Shown in pieces: positions 34,658 to 43,588 of a stretch of DNA of 64,000 nt (position 1 is its first letter; each line of letters opens with the position of its first letter). The stretch lies in NCBI RefSeq assembly GCF_000422085.1, contig NC_021741.1, forward strand, positions 1,612,001 to 1,676,000, given 5' to 3'. The position numbers and the translations under genes were made by a program. Under the pieces are notes generated by a model. That model ran no database searches and was not told the DNA's origin. It worked only from the letters and a program-made list of their open reading frames with translations. The DNA comes from Serratia liquefaciens ATCC 27592. GTDB lineage: Bacteria > Pseudomonadota > Gammaproteobacteria > Enterobacterales > Enterobacteriaceae.

Positions 34658-34673
34658 TGTTAGAATAATAACA
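34658..34673. promoter_or_regulatory. DeoR operator O1
   Basis: TGTTAGAATAATAACA matches the E. coli DeoR palindrome TGTTAGAATTCTAACA at 14 of 16 positions. It lies 44 bases upstream of deoC, where repressor would block the deoC-deoR promoter. Confidence 0.85.
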
Positions 34674-34765
34674 TTCATCTGACGGTTAGGATAGCGTGAT
34701 TTTAAAAATGAAGCACAGATCATCGTTTTTAGGCTGTGTGGTGTATAACATTGGCAGTGATGATA

Positions 34766-34781
34766 TGTTATTTAAATAACA
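34766..34781. promoter_or_regulatory. DeoR operator O2
   Basis: TGTTATTTAAATAACA is a perfect palindrome with the DeoR half-sites TGTTA/TAACA at the same spacing as O1. It lies 52 bases upstream of the divergent epimerase-like gene and 108 bases centre-to-centre from O1, suitable for DNA looping by DeoR. Confidence 0.75.
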
Positions 34782-34832
34782 TTTTGGTGCTGGATGCAGG
34801 TTTGACCTGCGAGAACACCCAGGGGAAAAACT

Positions 34833-35672
34833 ATGGATATGCTAATAAATCTGGTGCCACAGCGGTTTGGGGCACAACCAGATGAAGTTTTCCGCAATGC
34901 GGATTTTGTGGTTACCGCTGTTGATTGTGCTCAGGCAGGGCCGATGCTGACGTTGGAAAATAGCCGCGGCTCGCTGCGGGTATTGCCCTACAGTGGGATG
35001 ACGATTTGGGATGCCGATTTTGATGGCTACTCGCTGAAGTCGGGCCGGCGTAGCGTCAAGGCGGCCCGTTGCCATCCTCATAGCGGCGTTGCTTTCCATT
35101 CACCCTGGCCGTATGAGGATGGTTCATCATCAGAATTAAACATGCAGCGTGTAGCGTTGCAGCTAGAGGGGAATACCCTGACGCTGTACGGCAGTGGCGA
35201 ACTTGCCGATCGGCAGTGCAGGTTGCGCCCGGCGGTGAGCTTGACGGCGGACAGCGCACAATTTTCCATTGATATGCAAATCACTAATCTCGCCGAAGCG
35301 CCTTTACCGCTGAATTATGTCTGCCAATTAAATTATGGCTGCATCCCAGCAGCCATTTTCCGGCAGAATTTACCGGCACCGGCCTTGATGCCAACGGGGA
35401 GCATCGCCGATCGGGGCGTGCTGTGTTCGGACGATTTGTCGTTGTATGTCGATCAGGCCGAGTTTTTTATGTTGGCCTCAAAGGGCAGACGATACGTCAC
35501 GCGTTTTTCCACCGCACAATTTAACTATGGTCTGCGCCCCGTCACACAACAGGGCAGCCAGCGTTTGTTCAGGTTTATCCAACCGGCCACCGGTAAGGGC
35601 GACAAACTGCCTGCAATGGTGATAGAGGCGGGGAAAATGAGAGCCTTCAGTGTCACCACCGGGGTGGTGTGA
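34833..35672 (+). CDS. Aldose-1-epimerase-like (DUF4432-type) protein, probable deoxyribose role
   Basis: 279-residue cytosolic protein without signal peptide or membrane segments. The pattern of beta strands, an N-terminal LPYSGMTIWDADFDG segment and a central LPLNYVCQLNYG segment suggest the galactose-mutarotase-like superfamily, near DUF4432. It is shorter than the 300-350 residues usual there. It is divergent from deoC-deoR with its own DeoR-type operator, so control by deoxyribose phosphate is predicted. Salmonella DeoX, of unknown function, is a DUF4432 protein in a deoxyribose operon as I recall. A mutarotase acting on deoxyribose is a reasonable but untested guess. Confidence 0.7.
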   Translation: MDMLINLVPQRFGAQPDEVFRNADFVVTAVDCAQAGPMLTLENSRGSLRVLPYSGMTIWDADFDGYSLKSGRRSVKAARCHPHSGVAFHSPWPYEDGSSSELNMQRVALQLEGNTLTLYGSGELADRQCRLRPAVSLTADSAQFSIDMQITNLAEAPLPLNYVCQLNYGCIPAAIFRQNLPAPALMPTGSIADRGVLCSDDLSLYVDQAEFFMLASKGRRYVTRFSTAQFNYGLRPVTQQGSQRLFRFIQPATGKGDKLPAMVIEAGKMRAFSVTTGVV

Positions 35673-35706
35673 AACAGGAGCGGAGCCGCCCCTGTCTGAA
35701 GAGAGA

Positions 35707-36315
35707 TTACTCTTTAACCCACCCTTTACGGATCGGGAAGGCGAACAGGAAACGGTACAGGCGCGTCAGTTTGGCGGCAATGATGTCGCCGAACAGGTTC
35801 CACACCAGTTGGGCAAACAGGCAGCCTACCAGACCGAGCAGGAAGCCACCCACCATGTCCAACGGCCAGTGCACACCCAGATAGACACGGGACCAGGCGA
35901 TGCCAGCCGCCACGATTAACAATAAAATCCCCGACCAGACACGGTGCCAGAACAGGAAAGCCAGTGCGAAAGTAAAGATGGCGGTACCGTGATCGCTGGG
36001 GAATGAACTGTCCGGCGCATGCGCCAGGAAGGTATACCCCACACCGGCGACGAATGGCCGTTCATGTGGCAGCAACATGCCGATAGTGGCGGCAGAAAGC
36101 ATGGCAAACAGCAGAGCAATTGTCGTCTTGGCCACCACTTCACGTTGCGACACCAATTGGTTCTGCGGCCCCCACAGCCATAGTCCGATAATCAGCATCG
36201 GCACGATAGCGATCAGATCGCGAGCCAGAAAAGTGGCGACATCGATCGATCCTTCGGGGGACGCCGGGGTCGCGTTGATCCAGGCGAAAAGAAGATAATT
36301 CAACTGCTCTATCAT
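35707..36315 (-). CDS. ybjG: Undecaprenyl-diphosphatase, YbjG type
   Basis: Recycles the lipid carrier by dephosphorylating undecaprenyl pyrophosphate at the periplasmic face. 202 residues with about five to six membrane helices. The PAP2 motifs are canonical: HERPFV, PSDHGTAIF and SRVYLGVHWPLDM. ATG 36315 is two bases after the upstream PAP2 gene stop, so both are co-transcribed. E. coli has ybjG next to deoR, as here. Confidence 0.93.
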   Translation of the reverse strand: MIEQLNYLLFAWINATPASPEGSIDVATFLARDLIAIVPMLIIGLWLWGPQNQLVSQREVVAKTTIALLFAMLSAATIGMLLPHERPFVAGVGYTFLAHAPDSSFPSDHGTAIFTFALAFLFWHRVWSGILLLIVAAGIAWSRVYLGVHWPLDMVGGFLLGLVGCLFAQLVWNLFGDIIAAKLTRLYRFLFAFPIRKGWVKE

Positions 36316-36317
36316 AG

Positions 36318-37091
36318 TTACCTCGTCTTGCGGCGGATAAACCCGCTCGCCATGCAATAAACAGCCAGTTGGCTGAGCCAGACCCACCAACCCGCCCACA
36401 GGTTATGGGTAAGAAAATGTGCGCCGCGCATGACCTGACCAAAACCCATCAGCATGCCGAGCACAATGCCGCCGAACCAACACCAGTAAGCCAGGCGTGG
36501 GCGTTGCGGATAAAACAGGAAAAACAGCGCCATCACGGCAAAGCCGCTGGAGGCATGACCGCCAGGGAAGCAGCGCCCCGGTCCAGGTACCGCCGGTATT
36601 GCGCCGAACAGAGGATAGGACATCGCCTTACCGCCGTATTCGATTAAATCCCAAGGGCAGGAATGTGCGCTGGTGGCTTTCAGAATCCCGACCACCAAGG
36701 GACCAATGCCGATCAGCAGCATGGTGACAATCATGCGCGGGTTACGGCGATAAATGCCCCAGAACAGCGCCAGCACCGCACCGGTAATCACGCCGATTTT
36801 CAGCAGGCGGTGGTTAATCAAGTCCAGCCAGTGATTGTTCTGCCACGGAAAATGCCCGCTGGCGGCGTCGAACCAGTAATTGCTGATGGCCCAGTCCAGC
36901 TGTTCATTGCGCGACAGCCAAAGGAACAGCAACCCACTGGCTATCAACCCAAAAACCTGCCAACGGTAAAAGGATGCCGGCAGCGAGTAAAGGGCGTTAG
37001 TCTGAATTTGGGGTGTTGTTGAGGATTGATTTAGTGAAGGTTTTGGATTCACGCAGGGCTCAGATTCAATCAGAGTGATAGAGAGCCCCAC
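36318..37091 (-). CDS. PAP2-family membrane phosphatase with atypical motifs
   Basis: 257 residues with about five to six hydrophobic segments. The PAP2 motifs deviate from the usual consensus: KATSAHSCP in place of K-x6-RP, FPGGHASSG in place of PSGH, and RGAHFLTHNLWAG in place of SR-x5-H-x3-D, so the last Asp is Asn. Similar variants occur among lipid or carrier phosphatases. The frame opens with GTG at 37091 and no good ribosome site; a later start such as GTG 37052 is possible. It forms an operon with ybjG, suggesting a related lipid pyrophosphate or lipid A phosphate substrate. Confidence 0.82.
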   Translation of the reverse strand: MGLSITLIESEPCVNPKPSLNQSSTTPQIQTNALYSLPASFYRWQVFGLIASGLLFLWLSRNEQLDWAISNYWFDAASGHFPWQNNHWLDLINHRLLKIGVITGAVLALFWGIYRRNPRMIVTMLLIGIGPLVVGILKATSAHSCPWDLIEYGGKAMSYPLFGAIPAVPGPGRCFPGGHASSGFAVMALFFLFYPQRPRLAYWCWFGGIVLGMLMGFGQVMRGAHFLTHNLWAGWWVWLSQLAVYCMASGFIRRKTR

Positions 37092-37212
37092 TGTAATAAT
37101 TCTGTCTTAAGAAAACCTTAATGCAAGGGCAAGCCTGCTGTGAGAAAGGAATAGGCGGGCTATCGGCTTTCAGTTAAGGTAATCGTTTGCTTTTTATTGG
37201 GAAGATGTGGCG

Positions 37213-38061
37213 ATGACAAAAAAATTGAATCTTGTGCTGTTGGCGGTCTGTGGCGCGCTGTTTTCTCCTCTGACGGTGGCGCAGCAGGGCGTTGTCCCCG
37301 GGCCGATTGTGGTTCAGGGCGCAATGCCGGTGGAGGCGGAACGTTTCGCCCAACGTCTGGACAACCCGCGTGAAGAACAAATTGGCGGCTGGCGCTTCTG
37401 GCGCGGCACCGTGGACGGTTATCCGGTCGTGGTGTCGGAAACGCTGAAAGGCATGTCTAACGCGGCGGCGGCTACGGCGATCGCCGCGACCCAGTTCCGT
37501 CCGGTGGCGATCATCAATCAGGGCACTGCCGGCGGCCACGATCCTGCGCTGAAAGTGTATGACATCGTGCTGGGAAAATATTCGGTTAGCCTGGGCGCGT
37601 TTAAAACGCCGAAAAAAGAACAGGGCGAAGGCAGTGATTCACGGCAGTGGCAACCTATGGATTTGCTGGCTTCGAAAGGCAGCGCCGGTGAGGATAAAAA
37701 TCCCCATACGATCCGTCAATTCCCGGCAGACGCTAAACTGTTGGCGATAGCGGAGAGCGTTAAGGGCAGCTACGCGCAGGGCAAGGTCGTTGAAGGAGTG
37801 ATTGGCTCCGCCGACGTCTGGAACAGCGAACTGGATCGCATTCGTGACTTCCGCGAAAAATATCATACCTCGGTAGAAGAGATGGAAACGGCTTCGGCCG
37901 CTCAGATAGCCGCGGCTTTCAATATTCCTTTTGTCGGCATTCGCGTCCTGTCCAACAATATTACCAACCAGGGTAAATACGATCCGCAGACCGGGCTGGC
38001 GTGTCAGGATTATGTCTACCAGGTGGTGAAGGCTTATATCGCTGAAAACGCATCTCGCTGA
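37213..38061 (+). CDS. Exported nucleosidase/phosphorylase-family protein, MTAN-like
   Basis: 282 residues with a clear signal peptide (KKLNLVLLAVCGALFSPLTVA), so periplasmic. The rest has the PNP/UDP fold: INQGTAGGHDP corresponds to the GxAGG loop of methylthioadenosine/S-adenosylhomocysteine nucleosidase, and VEEMETASAAQIAAAF to the ribose-binding E-M-E motif. The catalytic Ser-Asp pair that ends this motif region in cytosolic MTAN appears as VLSNN, with Asn in place of Asp. It may still cleave or only bind nucleosides. GTG 37207 is an alternative start. Monocistronic. Confidence 0.85.
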   Translation: MTKKLNLVLLAVCGALFSPLTVAQQGVVPGPIVVQGAMPVEAERFAQRLDNPREEQIGGWRFWRGTVDGYPVVVSETLKGMSNAAAATAIAATQFRPVAIINQGTAGGHDPALKVYDIVLGKYSVSLGAFKTPKKEQGEGSDSRQWQPMDLLASKGSAGEDKNPHTIRQFPADAKLLAIAESVKGSYAQGKVVEGVIGSADVWNSELDRIRDFREKYHTSVEEMETASAAQIAAAFNIPFVGIRVLSNNITNQGKYDPQTGLACQDYVYQVVKAYIAENASR

Positions 38062-38201
38062 TTGCTTATCCTGATTTGTGGTCGGCATTCTGGTTGTTGT
38101 TGCTGACCATTGTCCATTGTAAAGAAGATTAAACTGCTGGCGAGCTTGTCAGTAGTGTATTAGCTTATGGGCGAAGCATTTAATCATTGTAGGGATAAAA
38201 C

Positions 38202-38714
38202 ATGAACAAGGCATCCGTCGTATTTTCCGGCCTGCTGATGGCCGTTTCCGCCAGCGCCATTGCTGCCACCTCTGCCGAAGACACCGATATCAGCAAACAG
38301 CCGCTGGAAAAGGTCGCGCCATACCCTAAAGCGGAAAAAGGCATGAGCCGTCAGGTGATTTACCTGCCTAAACAGGAACACGAAGAGAACTTCAAGGTGG
38401 AACTGCTGATCGGCAAAACGCTGGAAGTGGACTGCAACCACCACATGATCGGCGGCACGCTGGAAAGCAAAACCCTTTCCGGCTGGGGCTATGACTATCT
38501 GGTGTTGGAAAAACTGTCCGATCCGGCCTCCACCTTGATGGGGTGCCCAGACAATAGCAAACAGCAGAAATTTATCGCTGCCAATTTGGGTGACGCGTCC
38601 ATGCAGCGTTACAACAGCCGCTTGCCGATTGTGGTCTACGTGCCGAAAGACGTGGAAGTGAAATACCGCGTGTGGAAAGCCGAAGAGACGGTGAGCAAGG
38701 CCGAGCAGAAATAA
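38202..38714 (+). CDS. eco: Ecotin, periplasmic serine protease inhibitor
   Basis: 170 residues including a signal peptide cleaved near SAIAATSAE. It forms a dimer that blocks trypsin-fold proteases, including host neutrophil elastase. The reactive loop STLMGCP has Met at P1, and the disulfide cysteines lie in VDCNH and MGCPD, as in E. coli ecotin. The C-terminal [10 protein letters not shown] strand provides the dimer contact. A strong terminator follows. Confidence 0.96.
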   Translation: MNKASVVFSGLLMAVSASAIAATSAEDTDISKQPLEKVAPYPKAEKGMSRQVIYLPKQEHEENFKVELLIGKTLEVDCNHHMIGGTLESKTLSGWGYDYLVLEKLSDPASTLMGCPDNSKQQKFIAANLGDASMQRYNSRLPIVVYVPKDVEVKYRVWKAEETVSKAEQK

Positions 38715-38760
38715 TATCGATGCGTGCTAACCATTAGCACGGCTAAGTCATTACCGAATA

Positions 38761-38822
38761 AAAGCCCGTTTGGGGGAGTGCATTGCGCCGTTGGCCATAG
38801 CCCCCCAAACGGGCTTTTTTTT
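38761..38822 (+). terminator. Strong terminator after eco
   Basis: Arms AAAGCCCGTTTGGGGG and CCCCCAAACGGGCTTT, with a loop of about 25 bases, end in eight T. The A-rich opposite end allows some bidirectional action. A smaller stem GTGCTAA-CCA-TTAGCAC precedes it at 38724-38740. Confidence 0.88.
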
Positions 38823-38919
38823 GTGTGTCGCACAATGGGGTGTAGCAATAGAAAACGGCAGTAAAAGTATGTAGTTTGGTGTCGATACACAGCAACGCAA
38901 TCTACCTAACTGGGCCAAC

Positions 38920-39888
38920 ATGACAAAATTAATTGAATTTAACGCCATCATTGAAGCAGCAGAGCGTTTATCTGAGAAAGTGATTCGCACGCCGGCCATT
39001 CCCGGTTCGAAACTGGCTGAAAAGATCCAGCGGCCCGTCTTCCTGAAGCTGGAAAACACCCAGCTTGGCGGCTCTTTTAAAGCCCGAGGGGTGCTTAACA
39101 AATTTTTGAAACTGGCGGATGATCTCAAAGATAACCGGTTTGTTGCGGTGAGCGGCGGTAATTTTGGTATTGCGATCGCCGAGGCTGCGAAAATCTTTGG
39201 CGCTGACGTCACCATTATTATGCCACCCAGCGCACCCTCCACCGCTATCGACCGGGTCCGACAGTTGGGCAGTAGCGTCATGATAGAAACGGATGTTCAT
39301 GCGGCGTTTGAGCGAGCGAAGGCCTTGGCAGCCGAAGGTTATGTGGTTATCGATGACTGTAACGATTCGCTGATAGCCGAAGGGCATGGCACCCTGGCAC
39401 TTGAGTTTATCGCCGATTGTCCTGATTTAACTGATGTTTTTGTTGCTGTAGGTGGCGGTGGCATGCTGGCCGGTGTGGCGACGGCGCTGAAAACCATCAA
39501 GCCGGAGATCAGAATTTGGGGTGTTGAAACTGCGGGCGCCAATTCAATGCATCAGGCGCTTGGCGCCGGGAAACCTGTCGAGATTGAGGTCACGTCCATT
39601 ATTTCCACGCTGGGGGTGCCCGTCATTGATGAAATGATGCTTGCGCATGCTCAAGCTTATGTCGAAGACATAGTGGTTGTTTCAGATAAGGCTGCCATCG
39701 AAGGGATGATCGCTTTTGGCGAAGAGGCTAAGCAGTGGGTCGAATTGGCTTCCGGAACGCTCATTCCCGCTGTGCTGGCTATTGCACCCAAGCTGCCCGC
39801 CAATGCGGTGATCGGGATGGTGGTGTGCGGTGGGAATATATCCCATCAAGACATGGCGAAATGGGTGAGTTATTCGCGCAATCTTTGA
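38920..39888 (+). CDS. Threonine/serine dehydratase-family PLP enzyme
   Basis: 322-residue fold type II PLP enzyme. The Schiff-base lysine is in GGSFKARGV, the phosphate loop is GGGGMLAG, and the substrate loop is SGGNFGIAIAEAAK. There is no C-terminal ACT-like regulatory domain, so it is a catabolic type: threonine or serine dehydratase, 3-hydroxyaspartate ammonia-lyase or serine racemase. These cannot be separated by eye. It occupies the position next to rybB where E. coli has rcdA. The ribosome site is weak. Confidence 0.87.
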   Translation: MTKLIEFNAIIEAAERLSEKVIRTPAIPGSKLAEKIQRPVFLKLENTQLGGSFKARGVLNKFLKLADDLKDNRFVAVSGGNFGIAIAEAAKIFGADVTIIMPPSAPSTAIDRVRQLGSSVMIETDVHAAFERAKALAAEGYVVIDDCNDSLIAEGHGTLALEFIADCPDLTDVFVAVGGGGMLAGVATALKTIKPEIRIWGVETAGANSMHQALGAGKPVEIEVTSIISTLGVPVIDEMMLAHAQAYVEDIVVVSDKAAIEGMIAFGEEAKQWVELASGTLIPAVLAIAPKLPANAVIGMVVCGGNISHQDMAKWVSYSRNL

Positions 39889-39998
39889 GTTCATCGCAAT
39901 TTTCGGATGAGTGACGCCTGCCTATAAGTCACGTCTGAGCATCAATGAATTTAATGGTTTTGTTGGGCCGAACCACCGGCTCACTTTATTTGGGCAAC

Positions 39999-40078
39999 AA
40001 AAAACCCGATAGTCTTGAACCTAAAAAGGCGGGACTAACGGGCTCCACAAAATGGGGACATCAAAGAAAAGCAGTGGC
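39999..40078 (-). ncRNA. rybB: RybB small RNA
   Basis: An 80-base transcript read from 40078 down to the T-run. The first 16 bases, GCCACTGCTTTTCTTT, match the conserved RybB 5' seed that base-pairs with outer-membrane porin mRNAs with Hfq. The middle GATGTCCCCATTTTGTGG is also conserved. It ends in a terminator stem CCCGTTAGTC / GACTATCGGG plus six T, where the stem has diverged from E. coli with compensating changes. It lies beside ybjL as in E. coli and has a sigma-E promoter. Confidence 0.95.
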
Positions 40079-40083
40079 ACTAA

Positions 40084-40111
40084 TTCAGACTACCCCCGGC
40101 AAGGAAAGTTC
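40084..40111 (-). promoter_or_regulatory. Sigma-E promoter of rybB
   Basis: Minus-strand -35 GAACTT (40106-40111) and -10 TCTGAA (40084-40089), separated by 16 bases. This fits the sigma-E consensus and places initiation at the RybB 5' end. It predicts induction by envelope stress. Confidence 0.85.
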
Positions 40112-40171
40112 TCACCAGGGATAAAAATTTCAAAATATTTTTGCCACTGATTCATCTTCATTGCTTATCGT

Positions 40172-41860
40172 TTAGCCGAGGATCCCCGGCCACAACACTA
40201 CAATCAGCGAACCGGCCAGGGTTAACAATACGTTAGCGATAGCATAGGTACCGGCATAGCCCAGGGCAGGGATATTGCTGCGTGCGGTGTCGCTGATAAT
40301 CTCCATCGCCGGCGCACAGGTGCGGGCCCCCATAATGGCGCCAAACAGCAGGGCACGGTTCATGCGCAGCACGTAAGCGCCGAACAGGAAGCAGATCACC
40401 ACCGGCACCAGGCTGACGATCAGTCCGGCGATCAGCATCTGGCCGCCAACGGCACCCAGGCTGTGGCCAATACCCGCACCGGCGCTCAGGCCAACACCGG
40501 CCATAAACACCATCAGACCGAACTCTTTCACCATATTCAACGCGCCCTGCGGAATGTAGCCAAAGGTCGGGTGGTTGGCACGCAGGAAGCCGAGCATGAT
40601 GCCGGACATCAGCAAGCCGGCGGCGTTACCGATGCCGAACGAGAAGTTACTGAACTGGATGGTGATCTGGCCAATCAACAGCCCGATGATAAAGAAGGCG
40701 CAGAATGCCAACAGGTCGGTGACCTGACTGTGGATCGAGATAAAGCCAATCTTCTCCGCCACGCTTTTCACCCGGCGAGCGTCGCCGCTGACCTGCAGTA
40801 CATCGCCTTTGTTGAGCACGATACTGTCGTCGATAGGCATTTCAATCTGGCTACGGATCACCCGGTTGAGGAAGCAGCCATGATCGGTCAGCTTCAGCTG
40901 GCTCAGGCGCTTGTTCACCGCATTGCTGTTCTTGACCACAATCTCTTCGGTGACGATGCGCATGTCCAGCAGATCGCGGTCGAAGACCTCTTTGCCGTTG
41001 CGGAAGCTGGGATCCAGCCGTGCATGGGCATCGGGGTAGCCAACCAGCGAGATTTCATCGCCTACCTGTAGCACCGCGTCACCGTCCGGGTTTGCCAAAA
41101 TACCGTTACGACGAATGCGTTCGATATAGCAGCCGGTCTGGCGATAGATGCCCAGTTCGCGCAGGTTTTTGCCATCGGCCCAGGCCACCAGCTCCGGTCC
41201 CACGCGATAAGCGCGGATAACCGGCAAATAAACCTTGCGTTGGCTGTCCGTGTCCAGGCCACGTTCGCGGGCAATTTGCTGAGCGGAGGTGGAAAGGTCC
41301 TGGTGTTGCAGCTTAGGCAGGTAACGTGCGCCGAAAATCAGACTCACCAGGCCAATCAGGTAGGTCAGGGCATAGCCGAGGCTCAGATGATCCTGTGCCG
41401 CCAGCAGCGCCGGGCCGTTGGTGATGGTATTGCGCAGCGTATCGCCGGCGCCTACCAGGACTGGGGTAGAGGTCATGGATCCGGCGAGCATGCCGGCGGT
41501 CAGGCCAATATCCCAATGGAAAAGTTTGCCGAGACCGATAGCGATCACCATCGCGGAACCGACCATTACCAGCGCCAGCATCAGGTAATTTTTTCCGTCG
41601 CGGAAAAATATCGAGAAAAAGTTGGGCCCGGCTTCCACACCAACGCAGAAAATAAACAGCATAAAGCCGAGATTTAGCGCTTCGGTGTTAATGGCGAAAT
41701 GTTGTTGGCCAAGCAGCAGCGAAACCACCAAAACGCCAATGGAATTACCGAGTTGAACGGAGCCCAGACGGACTTTACCGAGGCACAGCCCCAGTGCGAG
41801 TACCACGAACAGTAACAGGATGTAGTTACCGTTTAACAAACTAGCGACGTTTATGTTCAC
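40172..41860 (-). CDS. ybjL: YbjL/AspT-family putative transporter
   Basis: 562-residue inner-membrane protein (E. coli 561) of the aspartate:alanine exchanger family. Two sets of hydrophobic segments (about 1-190 and 385-562) flank two central cytoplasmic RCK_C/TrkA-C-like domains ([21 protein letters not shown] and [17 protein letters not shown]). The substrate is unknown. Its 3' end lies just past the rybB promoter, and both are on the minus strand. Confidence 0.93.
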   Translation of the reverse strand: MNINVASLLNGNYILLLFVVLALGLCLGKVRLGSVQLGNSIGVLVVSLLLGQQHFAINTEALNLGFMLFIFCVGVEAGPNFFSIFFRDGKNYLMLALVMVGSAMVIAIGLGKLFHWDIGLTAGMLAGSMTSTPVLVGAGDTLRNTITNGPALLAAQDHLSLGYALTYLIGLVSLIFGARYLPKLQHQDLSTSAQQIARERGLDTDSQRKVYLPVIRAYRVGPELVAWADGKNLRELGIYRQTGCYIERIRRNGILANPDGDAVLQVGDEISLVGYPDAHARLDPSFRNGKEVFDRDLLDMRIVTEEIVVKNSNAVNKRLSQLKLTDHGCFLNRVIRSQIEMPIDDSIVLNKGDVLQVSGDARRVKSVAEKIGFISIHSQVTDLLAFCAFFIIGLLIGQITIQFSNFSFGIGNAAGLLMSGIMLGFLRANHPTFGYIPQGALNMVKEFGLMVFMAGVGLSAGAGIGHSLGAVGGQMLIAGLIVSLVPVVICFLFGAYVLRMNRALLFGAIMGARTCAPAMEIISDTARSNIPALGYAGTYAIANVLLTLAGSLIVVLWPGILG

Positions 41861-42287
41861 GGAGGATAACTTATTGTTTACCAGTAAGTGCTTGATATAG
41901 ATAACTATAAGATATAAATTCAGTCAAAAATCGACGTCATAAATAACTAACCAGCGGAAGGCGATTCGAACCATCGATCGGCGGCGTTTATTCTAGTCGC
42001 TATGGCGCATGACAGCCAGCATAAAGCTGAGTTCCTGCGCCGCCGAACGCATTTTTACTCGTTGTATTTCAAGCCGCAACGCCGTCGTCTGCAGCCAGAG
42101 ACGTGCTCTGCCCAACGGCATAGCCGCCGGGGCCGAGGATACGCAGCCTGAAATTTAGCGGGGTAGCTCTCTTTTAGTAGCCAAGGAAAAAGTTCAGTTC
42201 AGCGTTGCCGTTCTTCGGCAAGGCGTCACCGGCTTTGTGACACGGCTGATTTCTACGGTGTGGTAACAGATTAAGGGGGAGTAGGGT
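41861..42287. other. 427-base divergent region ybjL/ybjM
   Basis: It should hold both promoters. A degenerate ERIC-like element occupies 42056-42165. No ORF with family features was seen. Confidence 0.5.
42056..42165. repeat. Degenerate ERIC-like repeat
   Basis: The left end TACTCGTTGTATTTCAAGC and the right end, read on the other strand as TACCCCGCTAAATTTCAGGC, form an imperfect inverted repeat. They resemble the ERIC ends TACCCGTCATACTTCAAG at 14613. The central ERIC core is not recognisable, so this is a diverged or distinct relative. Confidence 0.5.
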
Positions 42288-42677
42288 ATGGCGAGCGAAC
42301 GGTATTGGTGGAGTATTTTGAGCTGTTTCCTACTGTTCAGCCTGGTGTATCTTGGCCAGCAGAGCGGAGTCTTTGGCAGTACCGATCATGAGCATCGGGG
42401 GGAGACCGGCCTGTTGCTGTTCGTGATACCCGGCGTGGTTGCCAGTTATCTGTCGAGTAAAAAACGCATTCTCTGCCCGTTACTGGGCGCGCTCTATGCA
42501 CTGCCGCTGTGCCTGATCATCCGCCACTTTTGGTTAACACCCTCTTATTCGTTCTGGCAGGAATTGGCTTACGCCACCAGCGCGGTATTCTGGTGCATGT
42601 TTGGCGCGCTGCTGGCGCTGTTTATCGGCGGCTTGTTGCAGGCTTATCTGCAATGTCACCGCCGTGAACGGCAATAA
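42288..42677 (+). CDS. ybjM: YbjM-like inner membrane protein
   Basis: 129 residues with about four hydrophobic segments (9-26, 44-60, 66-84, 100-120). A function is not known. It is recognised from length, topology and its place between ybjL and grxA, as in E. coli, rather than from strong motifs. The ATG follows GGGGGAGTAGGGT. Confidence 0.8.
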   Translation: MASERYWWSILSCFLLFSLVYLGQQSGVFGSTDHEHRGETGLLLFVIPGVVASYLSSKKRILCPLLGALYALPLCLIIRHFWLTPSYSFWQELAYATSAVFWCMFGALLALFIGGLLQAYLQCHRRERQ

Positions 42678-42703
42678 AAAAAGGCGCTCTGAGCGCCTTT
42701 TTG
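42676..42703. terminator. Bidirectional terminator ybjM/grxA
   Basis: An A-run, stem AAGGCGCTC / GAGCGCCTT with a minimal loop, and five T lie between two convergent genes. Confidence 0.88.
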
Positions 42704-42720
42704 TCGTTGTTGCCTGAAAC

Positions 42721-42984
42721 TTACTGGAACAGGTTCAGGTTTTCTTTGGCATAAGCTTCGAAATCGGTGCAGCCGCCGATGTGTTTCTCATCGAGGAAGA
42801 TCTGCGGAACGGTTTCTACCGGTTTGCCAACGGTTTTTTCCAGATCGGCTTTGGTGATGCCTTCAGCGTGGATATCAACATAACGGAAGTTGAAATCGTC
42901 ACGTTCTTCAGTCAGTTTTTCCGCCAACTCTTTCGCACGGACACAATAAGGACAGCCTGGGCGCCCGAAGATAACTGCAAACAT
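42721..42984 (-). CDS. grxA: Glutaredoxin 1
   Basis: 87-residue glutathione-dependent disulfide reductase that serves ribonucleotide reductase and OxyR deactivation. The active site CPYC is at residues 11-14, with the cis-Pro TVPQIF and GGCTDFEAY glutathione-binding segments. It is divergent from ybjC across 242 bases. An OxyR site is expected there from E. coli but I could not identify one with confidence. Confidence 0.96.
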   Translation of the reverse strand: MFAVIFGRPGCPYCVRAKELAEKLTEERDDFNFRYVDIHAEGITKADLEKTVGKPVETVPQIFLDEKHIGGCTDFEAYAKENLNLFQ

Positions 42985-43226
42985 GCAACACTCCTTAGAT
43001 TGATATTCAATAATTTAATCGCAACTGCAATGACATTCTGTCAGTCAAAAAAGACTTAAGGTTGAGCATTACCCGCATTGATGGCGCCTACTATGCCCGT
43101 TGGGTCAGCGAAAAAAAAGCAGGAATTACCTGTTAATCTGATTCATCTAACCGATTAAGCCGCCGGGGCTGTCGCCATCGGGGGGAATTCACTACACTGG
43201 AGGCAGAGCTTCTGGAGAAGAAAAAT

Positions 43227-43532
43227 ATGCGTTCATTCGGTGACTTACCCCGTACGGTGTTGGTTTTGGAAGGCCTGGGCATGCTGTCATTAGTGCTGGC
43301 TTATCTGAGCATTCACGGTCACGTTCAATTGCCGGGCTGGTTGGCTTCCCAGCAGGCAGCGGTGGGCATGATTTTCCTCGGCGTGGCGCTGATGGTCCCG
43401 GCGGCGGCTTTTTTGGTTTGGCGCGTGGTGCAAGGATTTGGCCCGCTAATGCGCGGCGGTCAGCCGCCGCAGAACGATCGGCATAAGCCTCATTCGCCGG
43501 TCGATAAAAACGACAGTGAGCCGCGCGCCTGA
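43227..43532 (+). CDS. ybjC: YbjC-like small membrane protein
   Basis: 101 residues with two hydrophobic segments (10-29 and 45-68) and a hydrophilic, charged C-terminal tail. MIFLGVALMVPAAA closely resembles E. coli YbjC. The ATG follows GGAGAAG. In E. coli nfsA lies between ybjC and rimK; here rimK follows after 56 bases. Function unknown. Confidence 0.85.
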   Translation: MRSFGDLPRTVLVLEGLGMLSLVLAYLSIHGHVQLPGWLASQQAAVGMIFLGVALMVPAAAFLVWRVVQGFGPLMRGGQPPQNDRHKPHSPVDKNDSEPRA

Positions 43533-43588
43533 GTGACGGCCGTCGGTGCAGGCCTGCCTGGCAGGTGATTGCCTTTTTGGGGTGACGA

